Shown here in pieces: positions 26,086 through 34,517 of a stretch of DNA of 64,000 nucleotides (positions are counted from its first letter, which is position 1; the number at the start of each line of letters is the position of its first letter). This stretch comes from Streptomyces griseocarneus (GTDB lineage Bacteria; Actinomycetota; Actinomycetes; Streptomycetales; Streptomycetaceae): contig PENC01000005.1 in NCBI GenBank assembly GCA_003674045.1, positions 62,001 through 126,000 of the forward strand, in the 5' to 3' direction. The notes under the pieces were generated by a model, which ran no database searches, was not told the origin of the DNA, and worked only from the letters and a program-made list of their open reading frames with translations. Both the position numbers and the translations under genes were made by a program.

Positions 26086-27979
26086 GGCTCTGGCTCGCCT
26101 GGGTGCGCTGCTCGGCACCCTCACGGTCCTGCTTGCCATAGGCGCGCCCATGGCCCTGGCCGCCAAGCCGCCGGAACCCTACCCGAAAGATTTCGTGGAC
26201 CGGCAGGTCAGCCCTGTCGGCATCGACGTCAACACCGGGGAGTACTGCGACTTCGAAGAAGTCTCAAGGCAGGTGGACCGCGACAAGAGCTTCAAGAGTC
26301 CTTGCCGCGCGCCGAAGGACTGCGAGGACTTCCCCGCAGGCACAGGGGCGTGCATCGGCGAGGACGCCACGGACCCCAAGGAGCGCCACCAGTACGAGCT
26401 CAACGAGCTCAAGCGCTGGCAGGACAAGACCGACCACAAATGGGAGTTCTACGACAAGTACAACAAGTACATCACGGAGTGCGTGAAGGAGAAGGAGAAA
26501 GCCTTCGCGACGTGCAAAGAAGAGGCCGTGGGCAAATACGGCGTACCCACCAAGGGCCCCCTCGACTGGGTCGGCGGCAAGATCTCCGAGATGGCCTCCA
26601 ACGCCCTCAAGGAAGCCGCGGGCGCCATCGGTGAGTCCGTCGTGTGGCTGCTGAAGCAGTTCGCCGAGGCCTTCGACGAGATCTCCACCATCAAGCTCGC
26701 GAAGACCGGTATCGGTCCGGTCATGGGCATCGCGACCGGTCTCTCCGTGCTGGTGGCGACCTTCCTGCTGCTCATGCAGTTCGGCAAGCTGGCCGTCTCG
26801 CAACAGGGCGGGCCGCTCGTCACGGCAATCACCGGTCTGGCCAAGTGGGGCGCCATCCTGGGCGTCTACGTCTTCGCCACGCAAACGGCCCTGGACTGGT
26901 CCGACACCCTGAGCACCGCGCTCATCAACAACACCTTCGACGGTGGTGGCAGCAGCGACGGCGACGCCAAGAATGCCATGACGAAGCAGCTCACCATGCT
27001 CTTCGGCGGCCTTGTCACCGGCGGCGGTGGCGCCGCCACGGCCACCACCGCCCTCGTCAGCGGTGAGGGCGTGCTCGCCAGCGCCGTCGGCGTGATCATC
27101 GTCGTCGGCATCCTGTGCATCATCGCCATCGGCGCCCTGTGGGTGGAGATGCTGGTGCGTCAGGCGGGCATCATGATCCTGGTGACGATGATGCCGCTGG
27201 CGCTCGCCGGGCAGATGTCGGACGCGACGCGCGACTGGTGGCCGAAGGCCCGCAACGCGCTGATCTCGCTGATCCTGATGAAGCCGGTCATCGTCCTCTG
27301 CTTCTCGATCGGCTTCGCCGCGATGAAGGGCGGCGAGGGCATCCGCAATGTCCTCGTGGGCCTGATCATCTTCATCATCTCGGCGTTCGCGTGGCCCGTG
27401 ATCGCCAAGTTCATGGTGTTCACGACCGTCGGTGCCGGTGGCGCCGCCGCGGGCGGGATGCTGGGCTCGATCGGCTCCAGTGTCTCCTCGATGTTCGGCG
27501 GCAACCAGCCCGCCCTCTCCGGCGCGGGCACGGCCTCCGGCGGCAGCAACTACACGAAGGCCGTCGAGGACGACAACAACAGCATCGTCGGCAGCGGCGG
27601 TTCCGGCGGCGGCTTCTGGTCCAAGGCCATGAACGGCAGCACCGGAGGAGGTGCCGCCGCCAAGGCGGGCGGCGCCGCGGCGGCCGGTCTGGGGCTCGCG
27701 CTCGCGGGCAAGGAGATGCTGGAGAACGCCGGGGCGAACACGGCGGCCCACGCCGGTCTCGACCAGGCCACACCGGGCGGTGGCGGCCAGGGCATCACCC
27801 GGCGTCAGGGCAGCGAGCAGGAGCCTCCCGGCCCCGCGCCCGCCCCGTCCGCGCCCGCCTCGGAAGCGGACGCGACGGCCGGCGCTCCCCGGAGCGGGTC
27901 CACCCCGCCACCCCGGCAGCCGGACCCCACTCCCCCGCCGCAGCCGACCCCCAACGCCCCCGACGACGAAAGGAGCTGA
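26078..27979 (+). CDS. Polytopic membrane protein, VirB6/TrbL-like
   Basis: 633 aa. Signal peptide (1-28, ending MALAAKP), an extracellular Cys-containing domain (about 29-180: six cysteines that could pair), five or more transmembrane helices between about 200 and 455, and a Gly- then Pro/Ala-rich cytosolic tail (470-633). That layout matches VirB6/TrbL-type channel proteins of actinobacterial T4SS loci. TTG 26078 has GGGAGG 6 nt upstream and overlaps the previous gene by 8 nt. Confidence 0.88.
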   Translation: MTRALARLGALLGTLTVLLAIGAPMALAAKPPEPYPKDFVDRQVSPVGIDVNTGEYCDFEEVSRQVDRDKSFKSPCRAPKDCEDFPAGTGACIGEDATDPKERHQYELNELKRWQDKTDHKWEFYDKYNKYITECVKEKEKAFATCKEEAVGKYGVPTKGPLDWVGGKISEMASNALKEAAGAIGESVVWLLKQFAEAFDEISTIKLAKTGIGPVMGIATGLSVLVATFLLLMQFGKLAVSQQGGPLVTAITGLAKWGAILGVYVFATQTALDWSDTLSTALINNTFDGGGSSDGDAKNAMTKQLTMLFGGLVTGGGGAATATTALVSGEGVLASAVGVIIVVGILCIIAIGALWVEMLVRQAGIMILVTMMPLALAGQMSDATRDWWPKARNALISLILMKPVIVLCFSIGFAAMKGGEGIRNVLVGLIIFIISAFAWPVIAKFMVFTTVGAGGAAAGGMLGSIGSSVSSMFGGNQPALSGAGTASGGSNYTKAVEDDNNSIVGSGGSGGGFWSKAMNGSTGGGAAAKAGGAAAAGLGLALAGKEMLENAGANTAAHAGLDQATPGGGGQGITRRQGSEQEPPGPAPAPSAPASEADATAGAPRSGSTPPPRQPDPTPPPQPTPNAPDDERS

Positions 27980-27982
27980 TCC

Positions 27983-29509
27983 ATGTCATCCGTCGAGCCG
28001 AACTCGTACAGCGGCTGGCAGTCGGAGCGCTCCGGCTTCATGGGCAACCTGAGCGGCGTGGGCTTCGCCCTCATGGGACTCGCCTGCGTCATCGCGGTGC
28101 TGCCCATCTACCAGCGCAGCTGGACCGCCGCTTTCCTCTGTATCCCGCTCGCCGGGCTGCTGCTCCTCCTCGCCTACGGGCGGGTGCTGGGGCTCAGCGC
28201 GGACGAGTGGATCGTCCTCGCAGTAAGGCACCAGATCGCCGTGGCAAGCAGCAAGAACCTCTTCTTCTCGGGGGTGTTCGCCCCCCGTACCAAGGACGGG
28301 CGGCAGCCGATGGACCTGCCCGGGGTGCTGGCGCGCCTGCATCTGCTGGAGGCGCCCGACGGCCTGGGCGGCACGCTGGGCGTCATGCACAACCCGGTGG
28401 ACGGCACGTACACCGCGATCTGCAAGGTGACCTTCCCGGGCCTCGCGCTCGTCGACACCGAGAAGCAGAACCAGCGGGTCAAGGCGTGGGCGGCCTACCT
28501 GCGTTCGCAGTGCAAGGAGGGCGGTGCGATCACCCGTATCTCCGTGCACCAGCGCTCGCTGCCGGACGACGGGGCCGCGCTGCGGTCCTGGACGGAGCGG
28601 CACACCTCGGCCGACGCCCCGCCCGCCGCCGTACAGGCGCTGGACGAGCTGATGGCGGGGGCGGGCCCGGCCGCCACCATCCGTGAGACGTACCTGGCGG
28701 TGACCCTGTCGTCCTCCCGCGCCCGCCTGGCCGTCAAGGGCGCGGGCGGCGGCCAGATCGGCGCCGCCGCCGTCCTGGTCCGCGAGATCCACGCGATGCA
28801 CGGCTCGCTGTCCAGCGCGGGGCTGACGATCCTGGAGTGGCTGACGCCGCGCGGTGTGGCGCAGGCGATCCGTACGGCCTACGACCCCGAGGCACAGCAG
28901 GCCCTCGCCGCGCGCAACACCGCGGCGGAGGACCCGCAGTGGCAGGGCGCCGAGCGCGGCGTGGACCCGGCGCTGGCCGGGCCCGCGGCGGCGGAGACCG
29001 GCTGGGGCACCTACCGGCACGACGGCGCCTGGACCGTCAGCTACCAGGTGCGGGGCTTCCCACGCAGCGACGTGTACGCGACGTTCCTGCAGCCGCTGCT
29101 GCGGCCGCGGCAGAACGCGCGGCGCTCGCTGTCGCTGGTGTACGAGCCGATCGGCCCGGCCAAGGCCCGGCAGGAGCTGGCGCGGGAGAAGACCAAGCGC
29201 GACACGGCCCGCAAGCTGCGGGCCAAGACCGGCCGTTCGGAGTCGGAGGACGAGCGCCGCGAGGCGATGACGGCGCGCGCCCAGGACGTGGCACGCGCCT
29301 CCGGCCACGGCGTGGTGCGGCTGACGGCGATGCTGGCCGTCACGGTGACGGACCCGGACCAGCTGGAGACGGCGTGCGCCGAGCTCCAGGCGGACGCGTC
29401 CGACGCCGGTCTGGAGCTGCGCCGTGTGTGGGGCGCGCAGGACTCGGCGTTCGCCGTGGCCGCGCTGCCGCTCGGGCAGGGTCTGCCGGACCGAAGGGTG
29501 GGCATCTGA
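27983..29509 (+). CDS. SCO6880-family protein (PrgI-like N-terminus)
   Basis: 508 aa. Two transmembrane helices near 25-70 with the preceding YSGWQSERSGFMGNLSG motif, then a long cytosolic domain with scattered basic residues and a charged segment (QELAREKTKRDTARKLRAK). I recognise it as the SCO6880 family, found beside VirB4-like ATPases in Actinobacteria. The N-terminal membrane part recalls PrgI/VirB3, which in Gram-positive T4SS is fused or adjacent to VirB4. Starts at ATG 27983, 3 nt after the previous stop; TGATG overlap to the next gene. Confidence 0.9.
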   Translation: MSSVEPNSYSGWQSERSGFMGNLSGVGFALMGLACVIAVLPIYQRSWTAAFLCIPLAGLLLLLAYGRVLGLSADEWIVLAVRHQIAVASSKNLFFSGVFAPRTKDGRQPMDLPGVLARLHLLEAPDGLGGTLGVMHNPVDGTYTAICKVTFPGLALVDTEKQNQRVKAWAAYLRSQCKEGGAITRISVHQRSLPDDGAALRSWTERHTSADAPPAAVQALDELMAGAGPAATIRETYLAVTLSSSRARLAVKGAGGGQIGAAAVLVREIHAMHGSLSSAGLTILEWLTPRGVAQAIRTAYDPEAQQALAARNTAAEDPQWQGAERGVDPALAGPAAAETGWGTYRHDGAWTVSYQVRGFPRSDVYATFLQPLLRPRQNARRSLSLVYEPIGPAKARQELAREKTKRDTARKLRAKTGRSESEDERREAMTARAQDVARASGHGVVRLTAMLAVTVTDPDQLETACAELQADASDAGLELRRVWGAQDSAFAVAALPLGQGLPDRRVGI

Positions 29510-31056
29510 TGGGCCTGTTCGGCCGCCGTTCCGGTGGCGACAGCTCGCTCAAGGCGTCCAGGCTGGCCGACCTGCTGGACCCGGCCGCGGCCGACGCACC
29601 CGCGCCGCGGCAGCTCAGCGCGCGCGAACTGCGCAGGACGCGGCTGCTGGAGGACCCGGAGACGGCGATGCGGGTGGCCCCGCGGAAGGGCTGGCCGCAG
29701 CCCTTCTCGGGGCGCTCCGCGTCGGTCGCCAAGCCCGAGGTGTTCCGCGCGGACACCGACCGCGCGAGCGGCGTCTATCCGTTCCTGCACGCGGCGAGCC
29801 TGCCCCCGATCGGGGTGTACATCGGCTGGAACACCCTGACGATGCAGGCGTTCTCCGCGCACCCGGCCGCGTGGGTCAAGGCGGGGCTCGCGACCAACCC
29901 GAACGTGATGGTCACGGGCATCCCGGGCTCGGGCAAGTCGGCGCACATCAAGGCGCTGTGCTTCCGGCTGATGGCCCTGGGGCACCGCACGCTCATCGCG
30001 GGCGACGTCAAGGGCGAGTACCAGGAGCTGTGCCGACACCTTGGCGTGGAGCCGGTCCGGCTCGGCCCGGGGCTGCCCGGCCGCCTCAACCCGCTGGACG
30101 CCGGGCCACTCGGCTACGACCTGGACCGCATCGGCGGCGAGGAGCTCCAGGCCCGGCTCAAGGAGATCCACCGCCGCCGCCTCACCCTGCTCAAGGCACT
30201 GCTGGAGCTCCAGCTCAAGCGGAACCTGGCGCCGCAGGAGGAGGAGTGCCTGGACATCGCCGTCCAGGAGGTCACGGGCGAGCTGTACGGGCAGAGCAGG
30301 CTCAGCGTGCCGACGCTGCCGCTGGTCTACGAGCGGCTGAAGGACCCGACCGAGGCCATGGCCCGCGAGCTGCGCATCCGCGGTGACGACGTGCAGACGG
30401 CGCGCGAGCAGATGACGTCGCTGCGCTCGGCGCTCGGCGGCATGATCACGGGTCACCTCGGCGGTCTCTTCGACAAGGAGACGTCGATCGGCCTGGGCTG
30501 GGAGGCCCCGATCCAGTCCGTCGACATCTCCGCGCTGGAGCAGTACGGGGACGAGACGGTCGCGATGGTGCTGACCTGTGTCTCGTCCTGGGCGCAGTCG
30601 GCGATCGACCGGCCGGGCGGCAGGCCGTGGATCGTCGTGCGCGACGAGTTGTGGCGGCAGATGCGCTCGGGCGGCGCGGCCATGGTCCGCAAGATCGACG
30701 CGGACCTCCGGCTGTCCCGCGCGACGGGCACCATCCAGCTGCTGGCGACGCACCGCCTCAGCGACTTCGAGGCGGTGGGCTCGGCGGGCTCCGAGGCCGT
30801 GGCCATCGCCAAGGACCTCATCGCGAGCTGCGAGACCCGCATCCAGCTCGCCCAGGACACCAAGCCGCTCAACCTGACGCGCGAGGCGATCGGCCTGACG
30901 GACGCCGAGTGCGACCTGATCGGCTCCTGGGGCGCGGGCCAGCGCGGCCGGGCCCTGTGGAAGGTCGGCCGGGGCGGCGGCTCGCACGCGGTGCAGCTGA
31001 TGCTCTCGCACACGGAGAAGCGGCTCTTCGAGACGGACGAGCGGATGGTGGTCTGA
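29509..31056 (+). CDS. VirB4/TraC-like secretion ATPase
   Basis: 515 aa cytosolic ATPase with Walker A GIPGSGKS (137-144), a Walker B region WIVVRDELW near 370, and the LLATHRLSDF sensor motif near 415, all as in VirB4/TrbE. It would energise T4SS assembly or transport. The N-terminal part lacks transmembrane helices because the preceding protein carries them. ATG 29509 overlaps the preceding stop. Confidence 0.93.
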   Translation: MGLFGRRSGGDSSLKASRLADLLDPAAADAPAPRQLSARELRRTRLLEDPETAMRVAPRKGWPQPFSGRSASVAKPEVFRADTDRASGVYPFLHAASLPPIGVYIGWNTLTMQAFSAHPAAWVKAGLATNPNVMVTGIPGSGKSAHIKALCFRLMALGHRTLIAGDVKGEYQELCRHLGVEPVRLGPGLPGRLNPLDAGPLGYDLDRIGGEELQARLKEIHRRRLTLLKALLELQLKRNLAPQEEECLDIAVQEVTGELYGQSRLSVPTLPLVYERLKDPTEAMARELRIRGDDVQTAREQMTSLRSALGGMITGHLGGLFDKETSIGLGWEAPIQSVDISALEQYGDETVAMVLTCVSSWAQSAIDRPGGRPWIVVRDELWRQMRSGGAAMVRKIDADLRLSRATGTIQLLATHRLSDFEAVGSAGSEAVAIAKDLIASCETRIQLAQDTKPLNLTREAIGLTDAECDLIGSWGAGQRGRALWKVGRGGGSHAVQLMLSHTEKRLFETDERMVV

Positions 31057-31095
31057 CGCCATGCGCACCACAACGGGGGAATCGGGGACAGCGAC

Positions 31096-32850
31096 GTGAA
31101 TCCTGGCCGTAAACCCGCCGCCCGCGCGGGCGGCGACTCCCTGCTGGTCCCGGCGCTGATCCTGCTGGGCGGCGCGGCGGTGGCGTGCACGCTGCTGACC
31201 GCGCCCCTGGCCGCGTTCCTCGCGGGACGCGGTTGGCCCGAGTGGAGGTACGGCGACCCGGCCAGCACCGCGGTCATCGCGATCGTGAACGGGCCGGGGG
31301 CGGCGTACGAACCGGCCCCGCCCGCCTGGCTGTTCTGGGCGCTGACGGTCCTGCTGTACGCGGCGGTCGCCGCGGGTGCGCTGAAGGTGCTGAAGCGGCG
31401 CGGCGGCGGGAAGACCTCCGGTCTCGCCGGGCGGCGCGAACTCGCGGGCATGCTGCCCAAGGGCGCCGCCGCCCGCGCCCGCGAACTGCGGCCCTCGCTC
31501 GCCAAGCTGAAGCGCCTGGAGCCCGACGACACCGGCAACCTGCTGGGGAACCTGGAGCCGAACGGCCCCGAGCTGCGCTCCTCGTTCGAGGACGTGGAGC
31601 TCGACCTGATGGCGCCGCGCGCGGGCAAGTCCACGGGCGTCGCCGTGCCGCGCGTGCTCCGGGCCCGCGGCTCGGTGCTGCTCACGTCGAACAAGGCGGA
31701 CGTCTACAGCGTCACCAGGGCCGAGCGGGCGGCGGTCGGCACGGTGTGGACGTTCGACCCGCAGGGCATCGCCCACACCCGGCGCGAGATGTGGTGGGAC
31801 ATGCTCGCCGACGCCGGCACCATCGAGGGCGCCCGGCGGCTGGCCGGGCACTTCGTGGGGGCCGTCAACGACGACGCGTCCAAGCGGGACTTCTGGATCT
31901 CGGCGGCGCAGAACACGCTCACCGCGCTGTTCCACGCCGCGCACCAGGGCAGACGCCAGGTCACGGACGTCCTGGCCTGGCTGGCCGACCCGGCGGACCG
32001 TACGCCCGTGGACCTGCTGCGCGACTGCGGCATGTCCGCCCTGGCCGACCAGCTCCAGGGCACCATCCGGGGCGCCGTCGAGACACGGGACGGCATCTAT
32101 GAGACCGCGCGCCAGTGCGTCGCCTGCCTCCTCGACCCGAGGATCGCGGCCTGGGTCACGCCCGACCCGCGCGTCCCGCAGTTCCGGCCCGAGGTGCACG
32201 CGCTCAGCCGCGACACGCTCTATCTGCTGTCGAAGGACGGCGGCGGCTCGGCGGCCGGTGTCATCGCCGCCGCGGCGGACTCCGTGCTGCGCGCCGGTGC
32301 CACGGCGGCCGAGCGGCTGGGCGGCCGTCTGGACCCGCCCATGACGGCGGTCCTGGACGAGGCGGCGAACGTCTGCCGCATCTCCGACCTGCCCGACCTC
32401 TACTCGCACTTCGGCTCGCGCGGCATCAACGTCGTGACACTGCTGCAGAGCTACCGGCAGGGCGCCCGGGTCTGGGGCGAGGCGGGCATGGACGCGCTGT
32501 GGGGCGCGGCCACCGTCAAGCTGCTGGGCGCGGGCCTCGACGACGCGGACTTCATCGAGAAGGTCTCCCGGCTCGTCGGCGAACACGACGTGCGCACCAT
32601 GAGCTATTCACGGAGCGAGGGCGTGCATTCCAGCTCCGCCTCCTACCGGCTGGAGCGGGTCATGCCCGCCGACCGCATCCGCGCCCTCCCCAAGGGCACG
32701 GCCCTGTTGCTGGCCACGGGGGTGAAACCGGCCCTGATCCGGCTCCGCCCCTGGTACAAGGAGCCGGGCGCCGACCGGATCCAGGCGGCGGCCCGCGCCG
32801 AAGTCCAGGCGATCACCGAACGCGCCGCACAGGGGGCCCTGCACTCATGA
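31096..32850 (+). CDS. VirD4/TraG-like coupling ATPase
   Basis: 584 aa. Two N-terminal transmembrane helices (17-43 and 79-99), then a RecA-like ATPase with P-loop LMAPRAGKSTG (171-181; the first Gly of GxxxxGKS is Ala) and Walker B TAVLDEAANV near 415. It also shows the coupling-protein motif LLQSYRQGARVWGEAG. It would recruit substrates to the channel. GTG 31096, ATGA overlap with the DUF4913 gene downstream. Without a relaxase nearby, its substrate may be protein. Confidence 0.92.
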   Translation: MNPGRKPAARAGGDSLLVPALILLGGAAVACTLLTAPLAAFLAGRGWPEWRYGDPASTAVIAIVNGPGAAYEPAPPAWLFWALTVLLYAAVAAGALKVLKRRGGGKTSGLAGRRELAGMLPKGAAARARELRPSLAKLKRLEPDDTGNLLGNLEPNGPELRSSFEDVELDLMAPRAGKSTGVAVPRVLRARGSVLLTSNKADVYSVTRAERAAVGTVWTFDPQGIAHTRREMWWDMLADAGTIEGARRLAGHFVGAVNDDASKRDFWISAAQNTLTALFHAAHQGRRQVTDVLAWLADPADRTPVDLLRDCGMSALADQLQGTIRGAVETRDGIYETARQCVACLLDPRIAAWVTPDPRVPQFRPEVHALSRDTLYLLSKDGGGSAAGVIAAAADSVLRAGATAAERLGGRLDPPMTAVLDEAANVCRISDLPDLYSHFGSRGINVVTLLQSYRQGARVWGEAGMDALWGAATVKLLGAGLDDADFIEKVSRLVGEHDVRTMSYSRSEGVHSSSASYRLERVMPADRIRALPKGTALLLATGVKPALIRLRPWYKEPGADRIQAAARAEVQAITERAAQGALHS

Positions 32851-33287
32851 CCGACTTCTACGACCAGTACGACCAGGAAGACGCCGTGGCGGGCGCGCGG
32901 CCCCGGGAGGCGGCACCGCCGCCGTCCTCCGCGCCCTTCATCCTCTACCTGGAGGGCGAGGAGCAGCGCGCGGCGATGGAGGGCCTCGTCTGCTTCGTCC
33001 GCGACCTGCTGCTCCCGGTCTACGGCAGGGAGGTCACCTCCTCGTCCCCCTGGTGCCCGCGCTGGTGGGAGCACCTGGAGGCGGTGGCCCTGCTGCACGG
33101 CCTCTGGCTGTCCTGGCAGGAACTCACCGGCCCGAACGGCGGCCTGACCGGCCCCGCGATCTGGCACCGCGACTACCTCGGCCCCGTCCTGCAGACGCTC
33201 CGCGACCCCTCGGGCCCCTTCGCGGGCTGCCGCCCGGGCGGCCACCGCCCGAAGGAAACGCCTGCGGTGGAGGAGTTCCCGGGGTAG
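32847..33287 (+). CDS. DUF4913 family protein
   Basis: 146 aa. Acidic N-terminus (YDQYDQED), then a Trp-rich domain (SSPWCPRWWEHLEAVALLHGLW and AIWHRDYLGPVL) characteristic of DUF4913, often encoded beside VirD4-like genes in actinobacterial conjugative loci. No signal or membrane segment. Starts with ATGA overlap, so it is translationally coupled to the coupling ATPase. Confidence 0.88.
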   Translation: MTDFYDQYDQEDAVAGARPREAAPPPSSAPFILYLEGEEQRAAMEGLVCFVRDLLLPVYGREVTSSSPWCPRWWEHLEAVALLHGLWLSWQELTGPNGGLTGPAIWHRDYLGPVLQTLRDPSGPFAGCRPGGHRPKETPAVEEFPG

Positions 33288-33351
33288 GGGCCGGGTGTCG
33301 CCATAGCCTGACGGCTGGTCAATTGGATTTTCTTGTCAAAGGGATGAATAC

Positions 33352-34503
33352 GTGAGCGAACAGATGACTTTGGCGGATGCGTACGAGCGGGTGTATTCGG
33401 CGGCTGCGCGGATGTTGTGGGCGCAGCAGAACACCGCCTGGCGCAAGGAAGGCGATTCCGAGTGGGCGTGGCCCGCGGCCCGCAGCGCGGCGTGGCTGGC
33501 CCTGGAGCAGGTACTGCTCGACGCGGAGGCCGCGCTGGGGGCGGCGCAGCCGGGTGAGGCGTCCGACCCCGCACGGCACTTGATCTCCCGCCGCGCTCCG
33601 GGGGACCGTCCGCTCACGTTCGACGAAGCGGTGCAGGACTGGAAGCAGCGACTGGACGCCGACCCCGGCTACCTCGTGGAACGCCGGGAGCCTTACCTGG
33701 ACTACTTCATGGAGCCCGGCTCCTGCGTGGTGGTCCCCTCGTCGCCGTACTTCGCGATGATCGGGATCTTCCCGGAGTTGTCCCACCGACTGGTCACGGG
33801 ACGGCCCGGGGTCACCATCGGTGCCGGTGCCGCGGACCTCAGCGACGTGGCACACGAGGCCGCGGACGCCCTGCGCGCACCGCTGGGCATCGCGACGCCG
33901 ACGCCGCACCCGGGGAACGCCCCCTGGATCTCCCCCGCCTCCCGCCGGGTGTCGGATCTGCCCGATCTCCCGGAGCGCTTCGAGGCGTTGCGCCGCGCGG
34001 CGTGGTACGCGGCGGAGGCCATGCCGACGCCCGAGGAGCTGAAGGGGACGCTGGACTTCTCGGTCCAGCAGGCCGCCGCCGTGGCGGCGGCCGACATCCG
34101 GCAGATGCTGGCCGGGCAGCCGGCCTACGCGTGGCGCGAGGAGTACGAGCAGATCGACCCGGCACGGCACGGGGTCGTGGGGCTCGTGTCCGGTCCCGGC
34201 GGGGAAGCCGTACCGGTGCCCTTCGAAAAAGACGCCGCCGACTGGCGCGAGCTGAATGCCAAGGGCTCCCTTCCGTGGACGCCGAAGGAATACCAGCGGC
34301 AGTACTACCCGGATCGTGGCGAGACCGAGAACGTGGTGATCTCGGCGACCCGCGCACTGGTCTTCGCCGAGATTCTCGACGAATTCGCGGCACGCCTGAC
34401 GCCGGGACGGAACGCGGGCCTCATCCACTACAGCGCCTATGAATTCGGCCAGTTCCTCACCTGGGGAATCGGCCGCGAGCTGCGCGCCCACTCCGGATTC
34501 TGA
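33352..34503 (+). CDS. Hypothetical protein of the T4SS-like locus
   Basis: 383 aa, GTG 33352 with AAAGGG 8-10 nt upstream. Acidic, no signal, no transmembrane segment. Starts with helices (YERVYSAAARMLWAQQN) and has a Trp-containing middle (WKQRLDADPGYLVER). I do not recognise a family. It follows the DUF4913 gene by 64 nt and precedes the glycosyltransferase by 14 nt, so it is likely part of the same operon or of a sub-operon with the glycosyltransferase. Confidence 0.8.
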   Translation: MSEQMTLADAYERVYSAAARMLWAQQNTAWRKEGDSEWAWPAARSAAWLALEQVLLDAEAALGAAQPGEASDPARHLISRRAPGDRPLTFDEAVQDWKQRLDADPGYLVERREPYLDYFMEPGSCVVVPSSPYFAMIGIFPELSHRLVTGRPGVTIGAGAADLSDVAHEAADALRAPLGIATPTPHPGNAPWISPASRRVSDLPDLPERFEALRRAAWYAAEAMPTPEELKGTLDFSVQQAAAVAAADIRQMLAGQPAYAWREEYEQIDPARHGVVGLVSGPGGEAVPVPFEKDAADWRELNAKGSLPWTPKEYQRQYYPDRGETENVVISATRALVFAEILDEFAARLTPGRNAGLIHYSAYEFGQFLTWGIGRELRAHSGF

Positions 34504-34517
34504 CGAGGAGTCAGCAC

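Noticed and set aside
29041..32586. Very long minus-strand open frame across the VirB4/VirD4-like genes
   Set aside because: Shadow frame caused by GC-rich codon use: composition is Arg/Gly/Val/Leu-heavy without domains, while the plus frames contain clear Walker motifs.
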